From: Nematopogon swammerdamellus
Taxonomy: Eukaryota; Arthropoda; Insecta; Lepidoptera; Adelidae
NCBI GenBank assembly: GCA_946902875.1
Contig: OX336348.1
Span: 15,897,741-15,961,740 of the forward strand
DNA: 64,000 nucleotides
Direction: 5' to 3'
Part shown: positions 10,136 to 20,451 of the stretch, in pieces
Numbering within the stretch: the first letter of the stretch is position 1
Layout: every line of letters starts with the position of its first letter
The notes under the pieces: model-generated
Database searches by the model: none
Seen by the model: only the letters and a program-made list of their open reading frames with translations
What the model was told of the DNA's origin: nothing
Translations under genes and position numbers: made by a program

Positions 10136-10253
10136 ACTTTTTGATTCGCACGGGTCAAAGACTACCCAGCTGTCCCGCGCGAATGAAGCGATGCGCGCAC
10201 GTAAATGTAAGCTTTTTTCATTTTTTAATAACTCTGAAAGTACTGGACCGATT
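10136..10253. other. Unique spacer at the centre of the giant palindrome
   Basis: 118 bp between the arms. It contains CCCAGCTGTCCCGCGCG, a partial reprise of the arm ends, and AACTCTGAAAGTACTGGACC, a phrase that also occurs near 5665 and 15385 inside the arms. It may be the remnant of the event that created the inversion. Confidence 0.6.
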
Positions 10254-10477
10254 TTGAGCTCAAGGCCGCACGCGCCAGCTGTCCCGCGCATATGAGATGT
10301 ACGTAAATGTATTTTTTTTCATTTATCAATTTATTTTTGGCAAAAAAACTGTCAAAACTGTCAACTTTATTTTTTCCTTGTCATTTTCTGTTAAGTTTTA
10401 TTTATTTACTTTTAGTCCTTACATTATTGTTTAATAGTATTTTATTTTTATTTGGAGTAGGTAATAAATAATAATCA

Positions 10478-11569
10478 ATGATTTCAACTGACCAAACGAG
10501 TGTTGTACAACAGACCGCCACACAAAATTTACTGGCTCAATCTGACAGTTCCTCGCAACTCCCGACGCAACTTCAACACAATCCACATATCCGCTGTCCT
10601 CTCTGTGCGGACATTCGATATTTCCGAGGTGTGCGTGGATTCAAAATTCATACCTCAAGATGCCATCGCCCTAGCCAGATACATTCATATCAACCTCATC
10701 TCAATTTGGACACCGTAACCATTTCTACTCAGCATCATGGAGCGAGTAATACATTTTTAGACAAATTACGAAGTTACAAAGTGAAAATTCCAGTCATAAG
10801 GAGAATCCCCCGTGGGGCTAGATTTGCAGTTGCCTCCAAACTAAAGGAAGTTATCAAATCGTGCATAGATAACAACACTCTAAATTCTTGGGAGGAACTT
10901 TTCTTATTCACTTACACAGTCTTGAACTTCGAACCACAAAGGAAACAGAATCCTAAATCTTTAACAAACAAAATAAAGAGTCGGTTACATGATTACGGCC
11001 AAATTCAACAGACAACGAGGCTACGAAAATCCGGATGTAATCTTTTAAAATGTGTGGAGAATAAAGTTTGAGACGGTGACATTCGAGGCGCTGTTCGTCT
11101 ACTGTCATCGGAGGAAGACCTCGCAACTGATTGCTCAGAAACGTACAATGCTCTGAAAGACAAACACCCTACGCCATCTCGTCTACTCCAGCTACCAGAT
11201 CCACTCACAGACGAACCTAATTACATGATAGTGACCGAACAAGCAGTGGCAGCAGCAATAGCATCATTTCCAAATGGTTCTGCTGGTGGAATCGACGGTC
11301 TAAGACCACAGCATTTGAAAGATCTAACATCAACCTCAAATGGGGTGTTGCGGGTACAGAACTTCTAATAGAATTATCTAAATTATGTAACCTGATGCTT
11401 TCCGGCAAAGTCATTGCTTCGTTTGTGCCTTTTCTGTATGGGGCCAGTCTTTTCGCCTTAAACAAAAAATGTGGTGGCATTCGTCCAATAGCTGTCGGCT
11501 GTACTTTCAGAAGATTGGTTTCTAAACTGGCCTGCAACCGCATCTACAGAAAGCTTGGATCCAAATTTC
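10478..11569 (+). pseudogene. R2-type LINE, N-terminus with C2H2 finger and start of RT (right arm)
   Basis: Mirror copy of 8822-9913. The ATG is at 10478 and the finger CPLC...SRCH is intact. A private TGA at 11069-11071 stops the frame after CVENKV. After the shared frameshift near 11355 it resumes with LMLSGKVIASFVPFLYGAS (11395 on). Several substitutions relative to the left arm are visible in the first 150 codons. Confidence 0.75.
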
Positions 11570-11576
11570 GCCCAAT

Positions 11577-12062
11577 TTTTTTTTTTTTATGGAACCTGAC
11601 ACGGTTGGCTACATCACCTACAACATCCGTGATGTCAGCCCATAACACAGGGTGAACTAGGTGCCATGTTAGTGCTTCCCTTCATTTCATGTCGGCTACA
11701 CTAAACTGGACGGAAAACACGAACTATTTACATAGCCGTTTCGACCGACGTTTCGTTCAGTGCGGTGGTACCAACCCGGCCGCGATAAACCCTACCACCT
11801 AGTAAGGTAAGAAGGGAAGGGACCTACAGTTTAACGTGGAATCCGAACCACGGTCAGCCTCCAACGGTCGAGCGGTCACCCATCCAATCACTGACCGCGC
11901 TCAGCGTTGCTTAATAACAGTTGACTAACCAACCGCGCCACTGAGCTACCGAGGCTGACGAATTTTCTTCTTATCCCTTAGTCGACTTTTACGACATGCG
12001 ACGGGGAGAGATGCAGTGGGGCTATTCTTTTTAAGTACCGACCCCACACGGTACCGGTACCG
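11577..12062 (-). mobile_element. Long SINE-like element C (right arm)
   Basis: Mirror of 8331-8814, with the target duplication GCCCAAT at 11570-11576 and 12063-12069. It has the same head, tRNA/5S-like block and A-type tail. Confidence 0.75.
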
Positions 12063-12069
12063 GCCCAAT

Positions 12070-12336
12070 ACAGCTAGGCTTTGCTACCAAGGGAGGATGT
12101 GAAGCAGCGGTGCACTCAGTGCGAACATACAAAATAAGAAAAAAAGAAGCTGAAGTTATCATAAAAGTCTATGTAAAAAATGCCTTTAACAGTTTAGAAC
12201 GAGACTCAATGCTCAATTCCATACAAAACAATATCCCCGAAATTTACCCATACCTCTGGCAATGCTATGCTTCACCAACTCATCTATTCTACAATCAAAA
12301 TGATCCAATTTCATCAAGCGTTGGTTGCCAGCAGGG
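12070..12336 (+). pseudogene. R2-type LINE, RT fingers/palm segment (right arm)
   Basis: Mirror of 8057-8323. Motif A reads VYVKNAFNSLERD: one residue differs from the left arm but the catalytic Asp is again Tyr, so the loss predates the palindrome. Confidence 0.75.
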
Positions 12337-12342
12337 AGATCC

Positions 12343-13077
12343 TGCCGAGGAGATCGAGCCGTGCGACTAGTCGATGACCCCGACGTGTCCCGCGATCTAG
12401 AACCGCTGCAACTTCGTAGGGATGTCGGCGCCCTAAGCGTGTTCTATCGCTTATTCCACGGGGAGTGCTCGGAGGAGCTGTTTAACGCGATTCCGGCGTC
12501 CCCTTTCCACCTCCGCACAACGCGCACTGGGCATGGATTGCATCCCTATACGCTGGACTTACCGCCGATGCGTACAAATCGGTTCTGCAGATCCTTTCTC
12601 CACAGAACCGGCAAAGTCTGGAACGCTCTACCTGCCCACATTTTTTTTTTTTTTATGGAAACTGACACGGTTGGCTACATCACCTACAACATCCGCGATG
12701 TGAGCCCATAACACCGGTTGAACTTGGTGCCACGTCAGTGCTTCCCTTCGGTCGTGCCGGCTACACTGAACTGGACGGAAAACACAAACTATTTACATAG
12801 CCGTTTCGACCGACCTTTCATTCAGTGCGGTGGTACCAACCCGGGCGGGTTAAACCCTACCACCTAGTAATATAAGAAGGGAGTCATATCCCTTCATCAT
12901 ATCCACATATTTCCCCCAAGTATAGTCTCGGGTCCTTCAAGAGAGGCGTGAATGGGCAGCTGTCAGGCCGGCATGGCATTCGCAGCCCCCGCCTGCGTCC
13001 GAATGTCCATGGGCGTCGCTAGACACCTTATGGGTGGCTCGGCGCCACATGTCGCGCTTAGTATAAAAAAAAAAAAA
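12343..13077 (+). mobile_element. 5'-truncated Jockey-like LINE insertion (right arm)
   Basis: Mirror of 7316-8050, with target duplication AGATCC at 12337-12342 and 13078-13083 and poly(A) at 13064-13077. The Jockey C-terminus is encoded at 12343-12635 and resumes after the SINE with SLGSFKRGVNGQL. Confidence 0.75.
12642..12902 (-). mobile_element. SINE-like element A (right arm)
   Basis: Mirror of 7490-7751, with CCACAT duplicated at 12636-12641 and 12903-12908. Confidence 0.75.
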
Positions 13078-13083
13078 AGATCC

Positions 13084-13990
13084 ACTGGGCCCGGCTATAT
13101 TCAGTCTGTCAATCCATAGTATTATTCAACAAATAACTTCAGAGCTGAATATATGGTACCTGGACGACGAAACTTTGGGCGGGAAAGTTGACAAACCTTT
13201 CAAAGAAATCGGGCTTCATTTAAATTTTTCGAAATGTGAAATTTATGTTTTCAAATCGAACGATGAAAAAGATGAAATTATTAAGAAATTCAACGAAATA
13301 GCGCCAAACATACAAGTTCTAGAAAACGATAACTTTTATCTTCTTGGTGCTCCAGTTACTTCCGAAGGTATACGCCCACTGATTGAGAAGAAAACAGAGA
13401 CGATATCGAAATTTTGTGAACGATTGGAAGACATTAATACACATATGGCTTTATTTTTGCTTCGCCACTGCATATACATGCCGAAACTCACTTATTTTCT
13501 GCGCTCAAGTCCGATTTGGAAAGAAAATGATTTGATTAATTCAATTGATAACTCTCTGCGTTGTAACTTGGAAAAATTGCTGAATTTGAAATTGACGGAT
13601 TCGTCCTGGGAACAAGCAACTTTACCCGTAAAATACGGTGGAATTGGTCTGAGAAAGGTGGAGGATATTTGTCTACCGGCCTTTATTACTTCAATTAATA
13701 GTACATCAGCTCTCATTGGTTCGATATTAAGTCCCTCACTATGTGAGTTTGAGATTTCGTACTTCGAAGAAGCCGTTTCTGCTTGCAAGGTGCTTTGTCC
13801 CGACGAACAACCACCGTGTCCAAGCCAAGCTGTCGCCCAGTCCAAGTGGGATATTCCAATAGTCAAATTGAAACATAACATTCTCCTTGAAAATTGTAAT
13901 GAAATTAATCGTGCACGTATTTTGGCGGCAAGTTTGGCGGTTTCAGAAAAAGAATCTGGAGCGTGGCTTGAGCTTACCCATCGAGTCACC
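13084..13990 (+). pseudogene. R2-type LINE, RT palm/thumb segment (right arm)
   Basis: Mirror of 6405-7309: LGPAIFSLSIHSII, the YLDD box, GLHLNFSKCE and the thumb, ending at the same frameshift stop (13993). Confidence 0.75.
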
Positions 13991-14636
13991 TAGGGACATT
14001 ATTAGATCAGAAAACCACCAAAATTTCGGTTGCACTTCGTTTAGGCCTCAAAATTTGTGAAAGTCATAATTGTGTGTGTGGGTCACCAGTCGACATATAT
14101 GGCCACCACGGACTATCCTGTATCAAAAGTGCAGGTAGAAACTCCAGGCATCAAAATTTAAATTTTATTATAAAGTCCACGCTTCCGACAGCAAACATAC
14201 CGTGCATCCTAGAACCTTGCGGTTATTCCCGGCTGGATGGCAAGAGGCCCGATGGTATCACCCTAGTGCCATGGGCTAAGGGTAGGTCATTGATGTGGCA
14301 CGCCACTTGTGTCGACACATTGGCTCCAAGTCACGTTCGGGCCTCTTCAAGAGCGGCTGGCGCGGCCGCGGCCGGAGCGGAAAGCCTCAAACGCAACAAA
14401 TATTCAAATATAATTCAAGATTTCGAATTTGTTGCGTTTGCGGTTGAAACCCTCGGTCCGTGGAGCTGTGAAGCCAAAAGCTTCTTGAAGAGGCTTGGGC
14501 CTCTGCTGGTGGACGCAACTGGCGTCCCGCAATCAAGGGCCTACTTCATTCAAAGGGTAAGCCTTGCCATCCAGCGGGGTAATGCAGCAAGTGTTCTAGG
14601 AACATTTGAAAATGCCCCTTTTGATAAATATTTTAA
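13985..14636 (+). pseudogene. R2-type LINE, CCHC and endonuclease domain (right arm)
   Basis: Mirror of 5747-6405. All endonuclease motifs (RH..LN, EPCG, RPDGITL, CVDT) are present. The last residues differ (YFNPLSKSD) because the MITE at 14637 replaces the normal end. Confidence 0.75.
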
Positions 14637-15303
14637 CCCTCTGAGCAAATCCGATACACTCAACTGACCAGCCGAAAATTACCGCTGAGCAACAGCGATC
14701 TATTAATCGACTTGACGTCCGGAGTTGGTTTTTTATTTCTTACTCTGTCAGCTTTGAACTTAGGGCTATCTCTGTTCCTCTAATGAATACTTGAGTAATG
14801 AAAGAACGCAACAAAAAGTGTTCGCAGCGATGGTGTCATATGCGTGGTCCATGAAAAAAATATTTGCATATTCGCTGGAAGTTCGTACCGTTCTGTGTGT
14901 GCGGTAAGTGGGTTCTGGTGAAAATTTTTTCAAGAAGATGTCAACAGAATTTGATGCTGTTCTATTAGAAATGTATTATAGTTATATTCTAAAATAAAAA
15001 AAAGATATGTTGTCGCTTTACTTTTCAAGGTATCTTCGTTCTTTCCTTCGTACACCCATAAAATTTGATATCTAACCTTACCTATTTTTTATTAATTCCA
15101 ATTGAAATCTAATTAACTCAAACCTATATCATATGAACGATAATTTTATCTAGATTGTAATGAGGTGCAAATTAATATGGGTCCCGAAGTAAATATTAGA
15201 GTTATGATTTTATAATAGAAAAGTGCGGAGAAAGTTGCGCGCGGGTACCTTTGGAAGTTTGCTCAGCGGCTTTTAAAAAAAAGTCGGGAATTTGCTCAGA
15301 GGG
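14637..15303. mobile_element. 667-bp MITE present only in the right arm
   Basis: It begins CCCTCTGAGCAAAT and ends with the exact reverse complement ATTTGCTCAGAGGG. The left arm supplies the empty site (TTTTAATG), which shows that AA is duplicated at the junctions (TTTTAA / AATG). It has no transposase frame. A subterminal TTTGCTCAGCGG repeats the end motif. The short TIR and 2-bp target make the superfamily uncertain. Confidence 0.75.
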
Positions 15304-15559
15304 AATGTTTGTTAGGTAGGTTTATTTATTTAGTTATCAGTATTACTTTCTTATATTTTATGTTACATTTATGTTTTTAATAACTCTGAAAGTACTGGAC
15401 CGATTTTGTTGAAATTTTCAGGGTTTATTAGTATGCATAGGCACTACTATGTGGCATGTCCAGAATAAAAATCTAACTATAGGTACGTAAATAAAATTAA
15501 CATCATAAACGTGATCCATTTCAGATATATGTAGAATCTACCATTTAAGGGCCTTCACT

Positions 15560-15965
15560 TAATAAAAAATGACACTAATTTTTTTGGACCGTGGGCTTTT
15601 TTTTTAAGTAAAATATTTTTTATGTATTTAAATAAAAAATAGGTGGATTCAGTTTCATAACAGTAACAAAAAAGTCTTCATGACCATTATGATGTAAAAC
15701 GTGTAAGTTGGTAAAAAAAATCAAATTCTTTCTATTCCATACAAATAAAACTAAAATTGTTGTTTTTCACAATTTCTGAAAGAAAGAGATCTATGTGTTG
15801 GAAGACTTTTTCGTTCCTGGCATGAAACTAAAACGATTAAGAAAAAAATGTTTTTTACATTTTCATTTAAAACAAATTTTTTTTGTAAAAAAAAATTCTT
15901 TATTCTTCAAAAGTGATCCATTTCCGATACAGAACCCCCCCTTAGCGTACTATGAACTAATTTTG
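15560..15965 (+). repeat. Family E interspersed repeat (right arm)
   Basis: Mirror of 5095-5560, ending GAACCCCCCCTTAGCG and ACTATGAACTAATTTT. Confidence 0.6.
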
Positions 15966-16289
15966 AAAGACCTCATATATTATTATTATATATTATCCTT
16001 CCTTCCTTCCTTTATCCTTTTTACCTATAATAAAATCCAACGTCTGCTTTCTGTCTGAGTGTCTGTCTGTCCGCTTATAACTCGAGAACCACTGAACCGA
16101 TTTTAATAAAACAAAATTCTACGGATAGCTTGATTCTTCCCATCAACTATAGGCTTACTATCACGCTAAATAGCTTATGAGGTTAGCAGTGAAGTGAAAT
16201 ATGAGAGCGGGTGGAGCCGCGGGCACAGCTTGTATATTATAATTATAATTATAAAGTAAAAAAGTATAGTCTGTATGGATCGATTGCCT

Positions 16290-16640
16290 GTGTCCCGTAG
16301 TCCCGTGTAATGTGATTGTACTAAGTTTCATCGAATTCGGATGATGGCTTTAAGAGTTATGATGGAACATACATACATCAAGGCACGATCAAAGGGGGAA
16401 GCACTGACATGGCAACTAGTTCACCCGGTGTTATGGGCTGACATCACGGACGTTGTAGGTGACATAGCCAACCGTGTCAGTTTCCATAAAAAAACATACA
16501 TACATACAGAAAAGATTTCTAAAAATCGTCAATTTAGTTTTAGTATGATACACAGAGTCTAAAAACGTAATATGTCATAAAACAAAGTAACTTACTCCAT
16601 GACTATCCCTTACAGATTTATTATTAGTATTGATTGATGA
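16290..16640 (-). repeat. Interspersed repeat also found at 61255-61575
   Basis: Matches the plus-strand copy at 61255-61575 and part of 62220-62360: CTTACTCCATGACTATCCC, ATGATACACAGAGTCT and TTCATCGAATTCGGATGATG. It is split at a CATACATACAT run by a SINE. Non-coding. Confidence 0.55.
16380..16494 (+). mobile_element. SINE-like element A, short copy
   Basis: 5'-truncated copy beginning near GGCACGATCAAAGG and ending CAGTTTCCAT plus poly(A). It is flanked on both sides by CATACATAC, which acts as the target duplication or a pre-existing microsatellite. Confidence 0.65.
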
Positions 16641-16782
16641 TGATTGGTTGTAATGGATCGCCATGCGTTGTAATGTGGTATTTATTACCGACGAGTTTTT
16701 AATGAGGGGTATATTCTTGTAAATCCGCCAGCAGCGAACTCAGCTCAATTTCCGTCTACTGAGACCTGACAGCACTTCGGCC

Positions 16783-17210
16783 ATGCCATGCCATTCCATT
16801 TCATGCTATACCATGCCATCCCGTGCCGTGCCATGCCATGCCAACCCGTGCCGTGCATGGCATGTCATCTCGTGCCATACCATGCCATGCCATGCCATCC
16901 CGTACCATGCCATGCCATGCCATCTCGTGCCATGCCGTACTTTGCCATGCCATGCCATGCCGTCCCGTACCATGCCTGCCATCCCGTTCTATACCATGCC
17001 GTACCAAGTCATCCCGTGCCATACCATGCCATCCCGTGCCGTTCCATGCTATTCCGTGCCATGCCATACCATCTCGTGCCATGCCATGACATGGCATGCA
17101 ATGCCGTACAATGCCATGCCATCCCGTGCCACGCCATGCCATGCCATACCATGCCATGCCATGCCATCTAGTGCCATGCCATGCCATGGCATCCCGTGCC
17201 ATGCCCATGA
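16783..17210. repeat. CCATG/CCCGTG degenerate pentanucleotide array
   Basis: About 430 bp made of CCATG units mixed with CCCGTG variants. Because the unit is five bases, all frames are open and yield Cys/His/Met/Pro-rich pseudo-proteins on both strands. These are artefacts of the repeat, not genes. Confidence 0.85.
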
Positions 17211-17255
17211 TCCATCCTCCAGCATCTCAACATTACCAAAATATTACATCTTTAT

Positions 17256-17624
17256 TTACTCGATAGAAGTATCCCTGCCGTACTTCAGCCCGAGGGCTAA
17301 AGACAGCTGGGATGTCTGGGGGGTGGGAGGGAAGGCAGACCCTGCGGCTGAAACAGCTTGACCAGCCGACTCCTGCCTCCTCTGTTCCAGACGCCCGCGC
17401 TTCAGCGCCAGCTGCTTCTTCTGTCGCTGGCGGCGCTTGGCATTTGCCGGTTTTTTGCGCAAGCGAGCGGTCTCTGCCCAAGTGTCGGGACCTGCTTGCT
17501 CTGCCGCAATGGCCGCCGCTAGCGGTCCCATGCTGAAGGCGCTAGCAGTGGCTATCGGTGGTACGGGCGTAGCGCCCGATGTTTTGGCCGGGACTACAGC
17601 GGATGTATCCGCGGTCTCCGACAT
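17256..17624 (-). CDS. Hypothetical small protein, Lys/Arg- and Ala-rich
   Basis: A 122-codon frame with an ATG at 17624. It starts MSETADTSAVVPAKTSGATP, has a basic centre (RLRKKPANAKRRQRQKK) and an Ala/Pro-rich rest. The sequence is GC-rich compared with its surroundings. It could be the start of an LTR or LINE ORF1, or chance. No family was recognised and no splice signals were assigned. Confidence 0.25.
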   Translation of the reverse strand: MSETADTSAVVPAKTSGATPVPPIATASAFSMGPLAAAIAAEQAGPDTWAETARLRKKPANAKRRQRQKKQLALKRGRLEQRRQESAGQAVSAAGSAFPPTPQTSQLSLALGLKYGRDTSIE

Positions 17625-18600
17625 CTTTTTATTTTTATTTTTATTTTGTTTTGTGTTTTGTTACTGTTTATTATTTGCTTCCGACATGTGTTCTTTTATT
17701 TCTTCGCCCCCTGGCTTCCCACCCACTACCGAGTCCGCAATAGGGGATGCCTTAGCACCAGCTTCATTAGAGAGTATAGAACTCGGAACGGCTCGTCCTT
17801 CAGAAGCAAGAGGTACGGTGACCCGACCACGAGTGAGTGACAGCAGCGGAGTGGGCTAGGCAGTCACAGCAAAGCCCCAAACCGTGCCGGCCCACTGCGG
17901 TCGCGCCTCCCTGAGGGTTCTAGCCAGCAGCCCTCCGACGGGATACCACAGCCGATTGATCGCAGTGCGGCTACACTGCGACCTCCCGTTTTGGGATGAA
18001 TCTAGGGCCGAAGCAGCGTGTTGCACCTCTCTGAGATGCTCAGCTACCAGGATCCCCTTCTCCCCCTCACGGGTTTCCACGCACGGCACAAACACGCGGG
18101 TGACGGACGTAAACGGAGTGGCTGTCACACACCACCCCGCAGTACGGGTCAGAATGGGATTGGGGTGAGGCAGGTAGGCCGGTGAAGGTTGGGTTTTGGG
18201 TTTGTGAGGATGGGCTGGATATAGACCGCGGCTTTGCCGCCCGTTGCAATGCTCGCAGGTGAAGCTCTTGGTGAAGTGTTAGCCACGTTACCCTCCCACG
18301 AGTCAGTCACCAGTTCTGTTCATAAGAGGTTAAACAGCTCTACACTCGCAAGCCACCACGCCACGACAAGGCGTCCTCACTTAGTGGTGGCTTGTGTCTG
18401 GAGGATCTGCAGACTCCGGACACCGCACTACGCTACCTACATCAGACCCAAGGAAGTGTGACTCGACATTAACTTAAACGCGTTAACTTGCCGGGTGCGA
18501 TCCTACGTGTAATACCAGCTGTTACCAAATTCAAACAATAAATTGTTGTACCCTCAAACCACATTTTCTTGAAGAACTCATTACCCACTTAGTCCAGCGT
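17625..18600. other. GC-rich unassigned sequence, possibly an LTR
   Basis: A moderately GC-rich kilobase with a minus-strand frame (17856-18128, SRTAINRLWYPVGGLL) that has no recognisable domain. It lies just upstream of a primer-binding-site match and includes an AATAAA signal near 18538, so part of it may be the LTR of a retrotransposon. I could not locate LTR ends. Confidence 0.3.
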
Positions 18601-18606
18601 GGCAAG

Positions 18607-18624
18607 TGGCGCCCAACGTTGGGC
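18607..18624 (+). other. tRNA-Lys-type primer-binding site of an LTR retrotransposon
   Basis: TGGCGCCCAACGTTGGGC is close to the tRNA-Lys-complementary PBS (TGGCGCCCAACGTGGGGC) used by many LTR elements. It is followed by a roughly 1-kb leader-like region (to about 19600) with no gag or pol. One base differs from the canonical site. This suggests a truncated 5' end of an LTR element on the plus strand. Confidence 0.5.
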
Positions 18625-19723
18625 GCTGCGCTGAAGGCGCGTAAGGCCTGCGGTAGGGGCAGAGAGGTGCACGAGGTTGGAGGAACACTTGGTGAAAAAA
18701 TATATAAAAATACCGGTAGAACCGCTTCTAGTGCGCCGTACGGTGTAGCCGGACGAACGCCAGCAGAGCGCAGCTCGTCACCGTTGTTAGCGAGGCGGTG
18801 ACCGAGAGGTAGGTCTCGGGGCTGCGAGGTGCACGGGTAGCCGTGCACGTTGTGAAAATATGGCGGCTGGAGGCCTAGCGCAACTGTCGAAGAACAGCAC
18901 AGAACCGAGCGCGGAGCACTTGTCGCGAGGTAGGTCGGACGTAGAAAAAGAGCCGTTAAGCAGCTAGTACAGGGATTTATAGGGGATTTAAACTTGCTAG
19001 TTATTTTTCTAAAACGGAAGAATGGAATATTCTCGAAAAGAAACTAATGAATGACATATCCGGTTTGACAGTGCACAGTCACGGTTTGTTTGCCGCTGAC
19101 TACCGCGAGGAACACTCGTGCTGTCTCGCTCTTCGGCGGCTGTCAGGCGGGAAGGAGAGGGCGCGCGCTGGTCGACTCACGTCCGCGAGTCGAGAAATGG
19201 ACCGCTATGTTTGCGCCTATAGTGCTGCCATGTTGTGCAAATCTGTTGACCCGCAATACGCTATGATAATTAAATATTTGTTAGTTTGTAATTTTTATGT
19301 TGAATAGTGTAAGACGGTGTCGTACGTTACTCCATCTGCCACAGTTGTGGTTAATGATAGTTTAACGTACCACCGCTATGTTTTAAGTACTGAAGTTCAT
19401 TCAGATGACGTTAGTGTGAAATATGGTATGATGATAGATACCCTTGTGAGTCAGGTGACTGTAAAATGCGGCAACACCACTGGTGTTGTTGAAGATTGGT
19501 AAACCGTATTTGAAATAATGTGGTGATTGTGCGCTCGATAGAAAACGACACAATACATCGTTACAATCTAAGCTTGCAATGGCTTCACCGAACATATCCG
19601 GGCCCATCGGCAGTAGAGGAGGGTATTAATCGAGGTCGGGACTAGCGAGTGGCCACTCTAAATTTCCCGCGCATGCTTCACGTTTCGGCTCGCATCAAGC
19701 CCTCGTCAGCTAGTCTGCGTTGA
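18625..19723. other. Unassigned leader-like sequence
   Basis: Contains small frames at 19047-19307 (+) and 19401-19607 (-) without domains. Near 19670-19715, on the minus strand, there is CTGACGAGGG followed by GAGCCGAAACG, a hammerhead-like arrangement (see findings), which would lie in the 3' UTR of the LINE fragment that follows. Confidence 0.3.
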
Positions 19724-20094
19724 CTAGGACGCGGGGAAACCACCAGTCCCGCTCTCGACCTCCCTCTCTCTACCTATCCATATTCTGTAGGATGCTTCCA
19801 GTGACGTTTTCGAAGCTCTCTCCATATATGAGCTTAGCGTCGATCTTGGCAGCCCCAGATTCTTGAAGAGACTGTAGAGCGACTTCGCTGGTAGTCCTCT
19901 TGCTCCGACTTCCACAGCGAAGAGATCAGTCTTGAATCCGTTTCTCACAATCCGGTCTACTAAGTTGCAGTACTTGTTAAGTTTGATGTTGTGGTCCTTC
20001 GGTATGTTACTTTCCCATGTAACTGTAAGTTCAACAAGTACTACATGCTTTATCGCTTTTGAGAATATGAGTATATCCGGTCTTAATGCTTTAT
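19724..20094 (-). pseudogene. Endonuclease-domain C-terminal fragment of a LINE
   Basis: Encodes ALRPDILIFSKAIKHVVLV, then ELTVTWE, K.NKY and FAVEVGARGLPAKSL, ending TGGFPAS. The RPD...ELT..W series is the C-terminal pattern of a widespread non-LTR group and is consistent with a PD-(D/E)xK-like nuclease. Upstream of ALRPD the frame enters the Penelope element, whose 3' end abuts at about 20095. Family-level identity is uncertain. Confidence 0.55.
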
Positions 20095-20140
20095 TTTTAT
20101 GTAAAACACATATTTTATTAATAATAATAAAAAAGCACAT

Positions 20141-20183
20141 TTATTGATGAAATATTTCGCCCCGATGTCGGTGGCGTCTTCAG
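20141..20183 (-). ncRNA. Hammerhead-like motif in Penelope terminal repeat (degenerate)
   Basis: On this strand: CTGAAGA, then a GC stem-loop (CGCC, bulged A, CCG-ACAT-CGG, GGCG), then the GAAA element and a short TATT...AATA helix. Penelope-like elements are known to carry hammerhead ribozymes in this position. Here the stem is out of register by one base relative to the canonical core, so activity is doubtful. An identical motif lies at 24143-24184. Confidence 0.3.
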
Positions 20184-20451
20184 TCAAGTGAGAAATAATG
20201 ATTTGATAGATATGTTTTTTAATATTTTCTTCTTTTTTTATTATTTTTTATATTGAAATAGAAAGCAAATGATGGTTTTATGGATACATGGTGAGTGGAT
20301 GAACGTAAATTAATATGAGTTATGAGATGTGAAAGGTATACTGGTGATTTATGTTTAATTTAGTGAATGACGTTGAATGGTATGAGCCAAGGATCCATAT
20401 GTATGAAGTTTCATGGGTACGCAACTCTATTTCAGGGAGGGGAGGTGAGAA

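Larger units (their letters stand above)
10254..16288 (+). repeat. Right arm of giant inverted repeat
   Basis: Mirror image of 4779-10135. The length excess is almost entirely the 667-bp insertion at 14637-15303. It shares with the left arm the same frameshifts, the same SINE and Jockey insertions and their target duplications, so those predate the duplication. A Ser codon of the left arm is a TGA stop here (11069-11071). Confidence 0.9.

Noticed and set aside
16783..17361. Overlapping long frames rich in Met-Pro-Cys-His on both strands
   Set aside because: They arise from a five-base repeat that is open in every frame; no real protein signature.
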